Assembly (NCBI RefSeq): GCF_027943255.1
Contig: NC_072893.1
Span: forward strand, 17,134,001 to 17,198,000
Source: Anastrepha obliqua
Lineage: Eukaryota > Arthropoda > Insecta > Diptera > Tephritidae
DNA: 64,000 nucleotides
Direction: 5' to 3'
Both the position numbers and the translations under genes were made by a program. Of this stretch, positions 43,265 through 53,916 are shown piece by piece. Each line of letters opens with the position of its first letter. The stretch's first letter is position 1. The notes beneath the pieces were generated by a model. It searched no databases. It was not told the DNA's origin and saw nothing but the letters and a program-made list of their open reading frames with translations.

Positions 43265-43660
43265 ATACCTAACGCAGATATTCATCGCGACCTTGACATC
43301 GATACTATTGATGAAACAATACAAAGCGCTAGCAGAAGACACATAAATAGACTATTAACGCATACAAATCCTATGATGAGAAGACTACCAAATAAAGAAA
43401 AATCTACCCAAAGTCGGCTTAACCGTCAAACACCAACAAATCTTGCAAAATCCTTGTAATCAATTGTCAACTAATCGTATATGTCATTGTTTGTTAACCA
43501 CTTGTTTTTAAATAATATGTATATATTTCTTCTAAATGAGCTTGGGGACATTGGCCCTTCAATATCACTCTCATTCCATCTTTTTGTAAATCAAATTACT
43601 TATTGTCTAACGACAGGTGTAATATTTTATGGAAGAAATAAAAAAAAAAATAAAAAATTT
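43265..43660 (+). pseudogene. Jockey-like LINE 3' end
   Basis: The last 60 codons of a Jockey-type ORF2 read HRDLDIDTIDETI, SRRHINRLLTHTNPMM and PTNLAKSL, with a stop at 43457. Jockey ORF2 proteins typically end with an 'HxNPL' segment and a basic tail. A 3' UTR of about 180 bases leads to an A-rich end at 43640-43660. Heavily 5' truncated, lying within the Helitron. Confidence 0.7.
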
Positions 43661-43961
43661 CATTCGAATCATTTGAAATTTCTGTATACAATAACGAAAA
43701 ATTCAAAAAAAGTTGTACACATAAAATGAATGTCGATTCGAAACTTACTTTAATCTAAGAATCGAGCAAGTTTTGTTTTGTACAATATTTTGATTTTTTC
43801 TTTTTTTTATATGAAGAAAATATTTAAAAGAAATCTTTTTTTGCTAAAAACCTTCCTCTTGTGGATCCCTATAATATGAAAAAAGAACGAATAAAATTGG
43901 CCTCGTATCGGCCTAAAAAAATGCGTACAAACGAACATCATTTCATTTTTATATATATAGA

Positions 43962-44780
43962 TTATATATAAATGTAAATACCGAATAAAATATACTTTAG
44001 GCGAAAAAGTAACATTTATTCAGATGCGACATTACCAGATTTTCCAGTTTAGGGCAAGTCAGAGGCCCGAAAAAATGATGATTTTCAAAAATGGTTTTTG
44101 CTAGCCAATTGCTTTATTTTACAAAAAATAAAAGCATAGGGTTAATGCATCTCGTTTCGACTTGACTTTAGCGAAATTTCAAAAAAATAATAATTGTAAA
44201 AGTTATCGCTGGTTGTGTGGAGCCCGTTTCTCCAGAAGTCTCTTGCGATGCTCATCACAAGTCGTTGGAGATTCATCTAAAATCAATCGGAGAGGAGAAA
44301 TTAGTTTTATTAATAGATAATCTTGTACCTGCCCGAAGCTTTTTTTCAAAAATTAACAGTATGGCGGCCTCAGAAAATTTTTTTCAGATTTTCGAGAAAA
44401 AAACCGGCAATTAATTGTTAAAAAAAAATAGAAAGTTTTGAAAAAAAAATTCTTCGATCAGGTACGACTTTTTTAAATTTTTTAAAAGCAGTAAACATTT
44501 TATTGAAATCTACCAAGCGGTTTTAAGTTACAGTGATCACCAGTTCAAAAAACATAGTTGTGAAAAAAAGCGCATTTTAAATTTTGTTATTGAGGTCCGG
44601 AGCGCCCGAGTGTCCACTATTAGTTGTTGAATAACTCGAAAAGTATTTGTCTGATTCACTTCAAACTTTCTCACAATATTTATAAGATATTATACCTTAC
44701 GAAAATGTAAAAAAGATCAAATTTTATTAAAATTCTGACTTCCTCTAACCCAGGGCCCACGGAAGAGGAAAATTCCGAGT
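43962..44780. other. No gene seen
   Basis: AT-rich; a 65-codon plus-strand frame (44217-44414) has no motif. It may belong to the decayed hAT element that follows, but nothing in it shows that. Confidence 0.45.
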
Positions 44781-44786
44781 ATTGTG

Positions 44787-45505
44787 CTAGCGAACCATCA
44801 TGATTTTCTCAACCTCAACAGAGTTTCCACTTGCGAAGGTTTCAAGAGATTTGAAAAATCGAGCAGAATTCGTATCGAATCGATCTTCTAGAGAAGTGAT
44901 AGCTTGGTCGAAAACTTCCAAACACATCTTTTGGAACATTTCTTTTGGGGCTGAAAACAGATGTCTTTGTTCTTGATTAAAGTCGTAGCGCTTTAGAAGT
45001 TTTCGTCGTCGAGGCAATTGTGGCTCATCGATGCCACATTTTCTTGAATCCTTGATGCATTTTTCCCATATTACGTCGAGTTTCGATTCCCGCGATAATA
45101 TTTCACTGCCTCAACTTTTTGATATGAATCATTGACGCTATATTCAGAGTTTTGTAAATCCTTGTTCAATATTTCGATTCTGTCAAAGAGTTCAATCATT
45201 ATTGTCAGAAAAAAGAGAAAATGGAATGAATCCATTTGTGTATAAAAGCCTGCTGCTTTTGCAGAACTTGAACTGTCAGTCTCGTGATGTCTAACCACAT
45301 TGTCGAAAAACTCCATCGATTCCGTGTAGTTAGCTTGCACAATTTTTAATGAATTAATCCGTATGACCCATCTGTAAAAAATACACCCGACGCAGGCAAA
45401 ACCCGACGCCCAAAAAACGCAGGCAATTTTTAAATGCGTTTCCAGCTCTGAACTCATATAAAATCGAGAAGGCCAACCCATTTGGAAAACTTTCTGATTA
45501 CTCAC
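44787..45505 (-). pseudogene. hAT-type (ZMYM1-like) transposase relic
   Basis: A 144-codon frame reads YRWVIRINSLKIVQANYTES, then FLTIMIELFDRIEILNKDLQ and YQKVEAVKYYRGN. After a frameshift near 45075 the next frame continues EPQLPRRRKLLKRYDF, then PKEMFQKMCLEVFDQAITSL and FKSLETFASG. These match the middle of hAT transposases of the kind related to zinc finger MYM-type protein 1. The N-terminal zinc finger and the C-terminal dimerisation domain are not seen. Confidence 0.72.
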
Positions 45506-45509
45506 AAAA

Positions 45510-45884
45510 TATTTATTTTAATTTATGAAATTACGTATATGAAATGACAATAATAACGAACAGCTGATATATGCATACAGAGAAACGGAGAGGCTGGAAA
45601 ATTTACGCTTGTTCACCAAATGTGGCGCTTTTAGCTAGGCTAAGTAACATGGAGGGACATTTGAAATGTAAAATTTTGAGAAAATGTTACAGTTTGTTTT
45701 GGTTTTCATTAATTTTATTGTTATTCAGATAAAAATTGACCTTTGTTTCAAGATTCCGAGTATTGGATCCAATACTCGGTGAATTTCGAGTATTGGGCAC
45801 CCTATACCAACAACATATCTTTCGCTGGCCCTCCTCTAACCCCTTAAACGACTCATCAGAGCTCACATCCAAATTGGCTAGGCG
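45510..45884. other. No gene seen
   Basis: Short AT-rich link with no motif; a 61-codon minus-strand frame (45687-45872) is unassigned. Confidence 0.4.
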
Positions 45885-46095
45885 ATATCATGGGAATATA
45901 CTCCAGTAGAGCTCAAAAAAAAAACAAGAGACATACCAAGATCAAAATAGATTGACGAATTAGAAGACGATAGGAAGAAACTCAGTGTCAACAACTGGAA
46001 AGAATCAGCCAAGGATTGGTTCAAATGGAGACGACATTTTGTGCAGCAGGCCAAAGCTCATACAGAGCTGTGGCGCCAAATGAAGATGACCAATT
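45885..46095 (+). pseudogene. LINE C-terminal fragment, RTE/CR1-like
   Basis: The frame reads IDELEDDRKKLSVNNWKESA, then WFKWRRHFVQQAKAH and LWRQ, the closing stretch common in RTE-like ORF2 proteins ('RWIDDVExDLxxLxVxNWxxxAxDRxxWRxxVxQAKAH'). Nothing upstream is recognisable. Confidence 0.65.
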
Positions 46096-46205
46096 ATTGT
46101 AAGGCCTTTTTACAGTACCCTGTTGTTCACCTTTGACAAGGATAACAATTTTTGTTCAAAGACTTGCTTTTGAGCCCTCAAACTACATTTGTGTGGATAC
46201 ATACC

Positions 46206-47270
46206 CTATGACCAAAAAGTACCGGGAATGTTTAATATAAACGAACCGAAGACGTAGTGCACCATGAGTACCTTCCATCGGGCCAGACAGTCAATAAAGA
46301 ATATTATTTATCCGTTTGGAAGCGTTTGAGAGATGCTGTATGTCGCAAACGGCCAGAAATATTGGAAAAATAATTCTTAGATTTTGCATGATGATAACGC
46401 GCCATCGCACCGAGCCCAAAATGTGCTGGAATATTTGACCAAACACCAAGTAAATACCATCGTGCAAGAACCGTATTCAGCGGATATGGCCCCGTGCGAC
46501 TTTTTTTTGTTTCCCAAGTTGAAACTACCATTTCGTAGAAGGAGATTTCAGTTGATAGAGGAGTTCAAAAAGAATGCGACGAAGGGGCTGAAGGCCATCC
46601 CTTCGTCGGCCTACCAAGGGTGCATGGAGGACTTTTTTTTGTTTTTTTTTTGTATTTTTTTTAAGGAGGTTGAAATCAAAATGTCAGAAACATCTCAAAG
46701 GTGCCGTCACATCAATGGTATGTGAGCCACGCTCCCACTAATAATATAAAAGGCCTTCACCTCGGCTTATTCTACCCTGGGACCACAAAAGTATAACTTC
46801 TGGGTAGGTTCCTCTCCTGTTGGCGTATGAAGGCTTTATACCGTCGATAGTCCCAATTACTCCCACTGTGTTTATATGTGGTTCCAAAGTAAAGGAGATA
46901 TCGGAAAACTTGCAGTAGTGTTATTTTAATTCAGTTGAGTGTTTCCCTCAAACGTCTGTTAATTCTTAATGAGTGTTTCACTCAAACGTCTGCGCTTGTT
47001 GTCGGTTCGTCAGAAACTGTCCGCCTTCTCTGTTGCTGAAACGCTTTGCGTTTCCAATCAATATGGCGAAGTCGCGTCATAATCAAGGGTGCGTGGAGAA
47101 CTGGGTTAAACGTTGGCACATGTGTGCTGCTTCAGACGGGCCATTTTTTGAAGGAGATAAAATGAATTTCCCGAAACCTTCTTATCATAAGGTAAATGCA
47201 AGATATTATTAGAATAAATTCTCCTATTTTCCTGTTAGATGCTTAAATGATGCGGTATTTTTTTGTTTAT
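46206..47270 (+). pseudogene. Mariner transposase split by a retroposon
   Basis: VVHHEYLPSGQTVNKEYY begins near 46255. After a stop come LHDDNAPSHRAQNV with the second Asp and YSADMAPCDFFLFPKLKLP with the third, 34 apart. The frame is broken at GCMED (46632) and resumes at 47084 with GCVENWVKRWHMCAASDG and FFEGDKMNF. The N-terminal half is missing. Possible decayed ends ('gaccaaaaagtaccggg' at 46210 and a partial complement near 47265) set the limits given, tentatively. Confidence 0.75.
46632..47083 (+). repeat. Unclassified retroposon-like repeat, copy 1
   Basis: A 452-bp insert in the mariner. It is bounded by a 15-base imperfect direct repeat, 'caagggtgc(a/g)tggag' (46615 and 47084), as in a target-site duplication. 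It begins with a T-rich run, then 'aaaatgtcagaaacatctc' and 'ctcggcttattctaccctgggac', words shared with 63441-63700. No coding motif. Family unknown. Confidence 0.6.
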
Positions 47271-47401
47271 TTCGAAAGTTTTTGATTCAGCTAAACCAAG
47301 TGTTTTTGCCAAATATAAAGCACTAAACATACGAAATGTGGTTTTTCAATAATTAAATTTTTTTTTTTTTAAGAAAACGATTTATAAAACTTTAAAATAT
47401 A

Positions 47402-48713
47402 CTTCTGCTCAAATATGAGCGAGACTGGTTTATTAAAACACAAACGGTTAATTATTGTTCAATTTTTATTTTATCTCCTTCAAAGTAATCACCATTGGAA
47501 GCGATACACATATGCCAACGTTTTTTCCAATCATCATAGCATTTCTGGAAGGCCGATTTCGGTATGGATTTCAGTTCCTTCTTCGAATTCTCTTTTATGA
47601 CTTCAATTGTCTCAAAATGTTTTCCACGGAGCGGCAACTTGAGCTTGGGAAACAGGAAAAAGTCACATGGAGCCATATCAGGCGAATACGGTGCTTGCGG
47701 AACGATATTAACATTATTTTTGTTCAAATAATCGCGAACAAGACGTGATGTGTGAGCTGGTGCATTATCGTGATGCAAGAACCATGACTTGTTGTCCCAC
47801 AATCCCTTCCTTTTAAGACGAATGTTCTCTCGCAAACGCTTTAAAACATCTAAATAATATTCAGCGTTAACCGATCGGCCTTGCGGAAGGAACTCCGAGT
47901 GCGCCACACCTTCGTAATCGAAAAAACAGTCAGCATAACCTTAATTTTTGAGCGACTTTGGCGTGGTTTTTTGGGTTTCGGCTCCTCCGGGGAGCGCCAT
48001 TCCGATGATTGTTGGGCTGTTTCGACGTCATACTCATAAACCCAAGTCTCGTCACCAGTTAATTATGATGTGCCGGATGTCCGTATCAGTCATGGCGAGC
48101 ATTTCCTTAGCGACAGTTTTGCGTTGTTCTTTTTGAAGAAAATTCAACAATTTTGGAACAAGACACGCGGACACTCGTCTCATGCCCATGACATCATGAA
48201 TAATAGTATGAACGGATCCATTTGATATGCTCAGCTCACTAGCTATCTCTCTTTCGTTCACACGGCGATTTTCAAGTACAATTTCCTTTACTTTTCCGAT
48301 GTTTTCGTCGTTTACTGATGTTGCTGGACGACGTTCATGAGGCAAGTTTTCAACCGATGTACGGTCCTCTTTGAACGATTTGTACCACTGGAAAACACGT
48401 GCACGCGATAGAGCAGAGTCCCCATAGGTTGTCTGCAACATTTTTAAGGCGTCTGAAGCCGAAATTTTGTTGGAATAACAAAATATCAAACAAATTCTTT
48501 GTTCAACTTGAATTTCTATCGTTAAATTCGAAAAACACACTCGAGCTTGACTTGTTTACAGTAGCACAGAAAACAAACTATGTGACATATCACGCTGAAA
48601 TTTGCCATGTAAGCTTATAACAGTCCTACCAAAAAACAAAAAAAATGTATCTTTGCCATATCTCATCCGCGGACCGTTTTATTGATAAAGTCTCGTTCAT
48701 ATTTGAGCAGACG
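47402..48713 (-). mobile_element. Mariner element, near complete (1,312 bp)
   Basis: The left end CTTCTGCTCAAATATGAGCG (47402) and the complement of the right end (CGTCTGCTCAAATATGAACG, ending 48713) agree over most of 26 bases. TA flanks at 47400-47401 and 48714-48715. The transposase text spans nearly all of it. Confidence 0.92.
47452..48540 (-). pseudogene. Mariner (DD34D) transposase, about one frameshift from open
   Basis: The N-terminal frame (162 codons from 48540) reads EQRICLIFCYSNKISASDAL and carries HTH text REIASELSISNGSVHTIIHD. It breaks close to the first Asp, where the 'TGDETW' block should be (about 48060). The second frame (151 codons, ending 47455) holds the second Asp in FLHHDNAPAHTS and the third in YSPDMAPCDFFLF, 34 apart, and ends YFEGDKIKIEQ. 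About 60 codons lie out of frame between the two. Related by sequence to the 46.2 kb copy. Confidence 0.9.
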
Positions 48714-48715
48714 TA

Positions 48716-50790
48716 TATCAAACAGCATACTTTTACCCCCAAATGGTTTGCGTTTTCGAGCTGGCCTCCAACTATAATGGCCAATTTGATAAATAATCCT
48801 TACTGCTCGTAATTCGTTGGACAGATCCTGTATATTAAATTTTAAAATAGATCGAATCGAATTTCGGTGTCTTTGGCTCTGCTACTAAAAATTTCTGCGC
48901 TCCAAAACCAAGCAAACACAAATTACAAATTTTTCAATTTTCTTCGGGTATTTACAAGCCTAAACTATTTAACTCGATAAAGATAAAAGATAGGCACACA
49001 AACTTGTTACATAACCGCGCCCCCCCCATCTACGCTTGAAGCCGCGCAAATTGCCCAACAAATTGAATATTTTAATACTTATTAAAACCGCTTTTATAAA
49101 AATAAATATATTTTATGCACATACATGGTATTAGTCCTGCCTGTGCGCTTTCCCTAAGTTGTGCGTGTGTGAAGCTGCGTGAGGCTGTATGTGGGCGCGT
49201 TTCTTTTCATATCCAGTAAATTTTTAAATCGCCAAAGCGCATTGCTTTTGCAAATAAATTTTTCATTTCAATTCTGAATGTAAACCACAGCCACTTCAAA
49301 GCCGGCAACAAGCACGAAAAACATCGGTAGCAGCTACTCATACCCGCACAACAATCGCACAAAGACAGCTGCAAGAGCGTAAAATAGCGCTGGCGCTTTG
49401 TCCTCGTTACCCAGCTGGGCGTATGCCGAACGGTTGTTTAGCTAAGTTCAACCAACTTTTTGCCTACTCGCCTATATACGACTCTAAACACACACACACA
49501 CATATATACCTAAGTATCACGAATATTTCCTTTTCAATATGCGCTTACAAATAAACATAAATCCACTTTACACTTTTGAGGCGGCAATAAAAACTATGAA
49601 AAATGAGTTTGAAAAAAATACAATAAAAATAAAATGAGAAAAAACTACATTCAGCTAAAATGAAAAACCAACAGCAGTGAAATTGTAAAAAATGAAATAG
49701 AACTAAATTGTGGAAAAATAGTGCAAAGCAACAACTGTAAAAGAGCTGTAATGTAGATGCATATATTTGGATGCGAGCCGAGCGACGCCAACATTTGATA
49801 AGGACATCGATGCTGCACCCACTAACCAAGAGATTGGGGAGCGGATAAACAAACGCCTATCAAAATGCAAGCCAAATACCGGCTTGAGGACGTTTTCTTT
49901 TTTGGCACACTGTACGGAGAGCAATGCACTGGCTGATGGTGAATGCCACAGTGACTTACAGCGGCGCAATTTTCCAAATCTACTTTTTGTGCATTTGTGT
50001 ATATGTGTGTATGTGTGTGGGTGCATTTATGTCTGTGTCTGTGTCTGTGCCGCAAAATTACCCAGCGGCTGTAAGCTGAGCAACACAGCAGTCGCATTCG
50101 AGTGTTAGCAATGGCTGGAAAAAATTAATATCCAACAACTTGAAAAATGACAAAAAAAAACAAAAAATGAAAAATAACAAAAAAAAAAATGAAAAAAAGT
50201 AATGTTGGCGAAAAACAGGAATGTTGGCGAAAAAAAGTAACAGTGTAGGAAATCCATAAATCCTTATTTTTTGTGCTTACTTTTTGTTGTACTTCTTGAA
50301 AAGGATTCTATGTTTGAAAAATGTTGCAAGCGAAACTACGAACAGGCAGAGAAATGCATAATCAGCAGTGTACAGATGGGCAGTTGTAAATTACCGGCGA
50401 AAACGCCTAAAAATATGCAAAAACTGCTGATTGCGATATTTGCATTTACTTTGGGTTGATGAAAGCGCATACCTACATAGCAGGCTGGGGAATGAGGAGA
50501 AGGTATTTGGTAGTATTATTTATGCAATAATTTGCAGTAAATTAATTTAGTGAAATTATTTAACTTTTTGGTAGGTAAATAGTGGTAATTTTTCGTCTGA
50601 CAGTAATAAATTTAAAAAATCTGGCCAACTCTAAATCAAATAATTTGCTGTATAAATGAGTAAAACAACTTGAAAAAACTATAGGGTGTATAGTATATAC
50701 AGTGTATAGAGGCCTCTTAGCAAAACCACAGTTATGCAATTTTTTGAAAATATTTTTCTTTTTCTTCATCTTCTTGTTTTTCTTCTTCTT
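48716..50790. other. No gene seen; CA/TG microsatellites
   Basis: AT-rich DNA with (CA)n at 49488-49503 and (TG)n/(CTGTGT)n at 50000-50050. Frames of 60-113 codons here overlap on both strands and owe their length to the microsatellites. No family recognised. Confidence 0.5.
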
Positions 50791-50794
50791 AATT

Positions 50795-51345
50795 GGCGCG
50801 ATAACCGCTTACGCGATTTTGGCCGAGTTCAACAAAGCGCGCCAGTCGTTTCTTTCTCGTTCTAAACGGCGCCAGTTGGACGCACCAAGTGAAGCCAAGT
50901 CCTTCTCCACCTGATCTTTCCAACGCAGAGGAGATCTTCCTCTTCTTCTGCTACCACCAGGTGGTACCGCATCGAATACTTTCAGAGCCGGAGCGTTTGT
51001 GTCCATTCGGACGACATGACCCAGCCAGCGTAGCCGCTGGATCTTTATTCGCTGAGCTATGTCTATATAGTCGTAAAGCTCATACAGCTCATCGTTCCAT
51101 CGCTTGCGATATTCACCGTTGCCAACGTGCAAAGGTCCAAAAATCTTTCGCAGAATCTCTCTCACGCACTCCAAGTGACGCCTCATCGGATGTTGCCATC
51201 GTCCAAGCTTCTGCGCCATACGTTAGGACAGGCATGATGAGAGCCTTGTAGAGAGTGAGTTTTGCTCGTCGAGAGAGGACTTTACTAGTTAGTCCAAAGT
51301 AGCACTTATTGGCAAGAGAGATTCTACGTTGGATTTCTAGGAAAT
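50795..51345 (-). pseudogene. RTE-type LINE C-terminal relic, copy 2
   Basis: A 136-codon open frame (51219-50809) reads IFGPLHVGNGEYRKRWNDEL, IDIAQRIKIQRLRWLGHVVR and then SRRRGRSPLRWKDQVEKDLA to a stop. Upstream in another frame lies the thumb text RRAKLTLYKALIMPVL. The C-terminal domain of the RT is therefore intact in sequence although the element is truncated. Same family as 19735-20185. Confidence 0.8.
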
Positions 51346-51399
51346 ATTAGTTTAAGGAAAAAGAAATTCATTATTTTTGCGTACAATTTTCTGCGCTAA

Positions 51400-51730
51400 T
51401 GGTTTGAAACTGTTTTATGGTCGATCTGTAGCTTCTAGGCGATGATACGACTAATAACATGTCGGTCAACTTCGACTATTTCGGTGATTTTATTGACTTT
51501 TTTCACGACGAGGCGAATCTTTAACATCAAAAATGCCTGAACGAAATCGACGAAACTAAAACAAGCCGTTACTGTATTGGCACCATAAACACCATTCACA
51601 ATTCATCCACCTGGCTTGCATTTGCGTCTTTCGCCTTTATCAAAGAAAATCTGTAAAATATATCGAATTTTCTCTTTGTCGACTTTCTTTGTCCAGAGTA
51701 GGTCCCTGTAACTCGCAACTGAATGAAATA
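51400..51730 (-). pseudogene. SETMAR-type mariner N-terminal fragment
   Basis: Minus-strand pieces in neighbouring frames read DIFYRFSLIKAKDANASQVD, VNKITEIVEVDRHVISRII and LQIDHKTVSNH. These match the paired-like DNA-binding domain of mariner transposases ('RHILxFFFDKGxxAxQAxxLVNxVYG'). The catalytic part is absent. Confidence 0.65.
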
Positions 51731-51869
51731 AACTAAAACAGCAAACGATTTTTTTAGTTTGACTTCGAGCATAAACTTTAAATTGTTTGATGTATACTTT
51801 ACGAGATGTCGACTACTACAGCGTTTAATTGGAATCAGTTCCGCTGCAATCATGAATTGGATCAGCTAT

Positions 51870-52240
51870 TATGTAGGCAATCTACATATAGAGCAATGGT
51901 CTGATCTGGAAAACTGTCAAACTTTCTACTAAAACTTGGAAGGAAAGACGTTCGGTTGATGGTGGGTATCATTACAGGACATACAGGTCAGCATATTACC
52001 ACCATTGGAATCATTGAGGACCCGGTGTGCCTGTCTTGCTTGAAGAAGGCGGATAACACTGAGCACTTTCTCTGCGAGTGTCCTGCCTTTGCAAGGGCAA
52101 GGCTGCGAGTTTTTGATTCCGATGTCGTGAGAGTGAGTAATATTCGTTCTCTAAAACTGGAGGATATTTACAGATTTACCAAAGAATCTGGAAAATTTTC
52201 ACAGGACTAACTAAATCGATCTCTGTCTCTATACTTTCCT
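51870..52240 (+). pseudogene. LINE tail, GIIEDP type, copy 2
   Basis: The frame reads EQWSDLENCQTF, then LMVGIITGHTG, GIIEDPVCLSCLKKADNTEH and FLCECPAFARARLRVF, with a stop at 52208. The finger cysteines and histidine are all present. Nearly identical to the copies at 7235-7610 and 53410-53805. Confidence 0.82.
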
Positions 52241-52434
52241 ATCTTTTTCTCTGATACTTTCCGCCTGCTGAGCCTTCCACTTTAGTTTGATGGAAGACAG
52301 TTGGCTTATAAACTCTGCAGTCAGGGTAAATTCTACCGAGTAATCGGACATGACTCAAAAATGCGAACAAGCGAGCAAAGTACTTCTTTCGGGATAGCAA
52401 CGTCAACGTGATAAATGGGGACAGCGTCGTCATC

Positions 52435-52640
52435 AGAAGAAATTCTGCCACGCTGGTTTAAAGCCCGTCTATGATATCGTCAAATGTAACGAATATTGGA
52501 TCTATACATATGAACTGGAAACAAAACAACTATTGACAGGGTGCTCCAAGAAAACTTAGTCCAAAAAAAAATTGTTCACGGGAGGAGCACCTCAAAGCAA
52601 ATGGTCACCTGTGTTCTTCGGAAAATCTGGTGATGTTGCA
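52435..52640 (+). pseudogene. SETMAR-type mariner, middle fragment
   Basis: Pieces read VYDIVKCNEYWIYTYELETK and TSKQMVTCVLRKIW, the stretch around the first catalytic residue. The usual TGDESW is CNEYW, so Asp is lost. The protein continues at 54985 in the same orientation, so this is probably the left half of a split element. Confidence 0.65.
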
Positions 52641-52830
52641 ACTTTTTCCTTCGACAAGACTCTTCCATCGTACGCGGTTTTGTGCTGTTGTTTTTGCACC
52701 TTCCCACGAGAGGTCGGCATTTGCTAGTTCGCGCAAAGTCGACCTTCTCTAAGTGTATTTTGGTCGAACGCGACCTCTGCTCCCTTGCGGATTCCAGTCC
52801 AGTGCCATTCCCGTGATGGTGGTTTTCTCA
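52640..52830 (-). pseudogene. RTE-type LINE 3' fragment
   Basis: Shares the words 'tcgaccttctc', 'cctctgctcccttgcg' and 'cagtgccat(t/a)c(c/t)cgtgatg' with 29010-29125, the C-terminal coding end of the LINE at 28985. No open frame remains. Confidence 0.6.
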
Positions 52831-52859
52831 CAAGCGAAACTTAAAGCAGTCGTGTCGGA

Positions 52860-53405
52860 GTGATGCACACCACTTGTGCCAGAATTTTTCGAACTAACGC
52901 TATAGAAAAAGTGGTTTAATAGAATATTGCAGCAAGTTTTTTCGGGGTGCAGAGCATTAAAAATTATTGAATAAATTCTTCCTCTACCCCTTCCTCATCT
53001 CGACAAGTTCTACAGAAATCTGCATACTTCACTAAATAGCTGCCGGCCATATAGCATACCAGTGAAAATTGATTTTGAAAGTATAATTCCTTTACCGATA
53101 AGGCCATTCCGCAATGTATTTAGATTTTTTTGTTTGTTTTTATTTATGGTATGCGGACCTGGGAAGTGAAATTTTCTAAAGATACATATGAGACGACTCA
53201 TACGTATGCCTGAATCACAAGCGATATTCCGCGGCTTTTGTTGAACCAAATTTCGTAGTGCCTACGGACTAAACCACCCCATCCCCTCGCTGTTCTGCTT
53301 TTTTCCCCTCGGTATTACCAGTTAAGATATTCCTGCGAGGGGGCAGGATGTGTGTATTCAATCATTTGTCTGCGTTCATTATCATCGTGTCTCAGTCTTC
53401 ACATA
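52860..53405. other. No gene seen
   Basis: No recognisable coding or repeat text; one 79-codon minus-strand frame (53010-53249) is unassigned. Confidence 0.4.
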
Positions 53406-53409
53406 ATTG

Positions 53410-53805
53410 TTGAGACTACGTTGCTTAATATGACCACCATTGGAATCATCGAGGACCCGGTATGCCTGTCATGCTTGGAGGAGGCGGATAGCACTGAGCT
53501 CTTTCTCTGTGAGTGTCCTGCCTTTGCTAGAACAAGGCTACGGGTTCCGACGTTCGTTCTCTAAAACGGGAGGATATTTACAGATTTGCCAAAGAATCTG
53601 GAAAATTCTCACAGGACTAACTATCTCTATCTCTGTCTCTAATCTTTCCTATCTCTTTCTCTGATACTTTTCTCCCTCCCTCCTTGCCTATCTATCCCCT
53701 TTCCAGAGCTTTAAATACAATGGACTTTTTAGCCTGAGTGTTTTAGGAGCCACCAAATCTCCTGGTGCTCCTTGGCTCGACCCTTTCAAATTCAATTCAA
53801 ATTCA
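53410..53805 (+). pseudogene. LINE tail, GIIEDP type, copy 3
   Basis: MTTIGIIEDPVCLSCLEEAD leads to FLCECPAFARTRLRV, with the finger His changed (TELF in place of TEHF). A deletion removes about 15 codons after RLRV. The 3' UTR ends 'ggtgctccttggctcgaccc', as in copy 1 (complement near 7240). Confidence 0.8.
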
Positions 53806-53916
53806 ACGTTGCTTCATAGTCCAGTAACCATTGCTTCATATCACGTTTCTTCAGATTCTAGCATATTGGTGTATTTGAGCGCCACATGCTTCGTTCCCCA
53901 TCAAATCAAGAGCATT

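Larger units (their letters stand above)
41597..43961 (-). mobile_element. Helitron, degenerate, with nested insert
   Basis: On the minus strand the element starts TC at 43961 (TCTATATATATAAAAATGAA) and ends CTAG at 41597, followed by T. A hairpin-forming stretch (CGTCTAGCGAAGCGGGCG) lies inside the 3' end. It has the 5' AT-rich/3' CTRR layout of Helitrons, with no TIR or target duplication. It contains helicase remains, an AT-rich tandem region and a Jockey LINE tail. Total length 2,365 bp. Confidence 0.78.

Noticed and set aside
49767..50108. 113-codon plus-strand frame
   Set aside because: The C-terminal half is encoded by a (TG)n microsatellite and the opposite strand is equally open.
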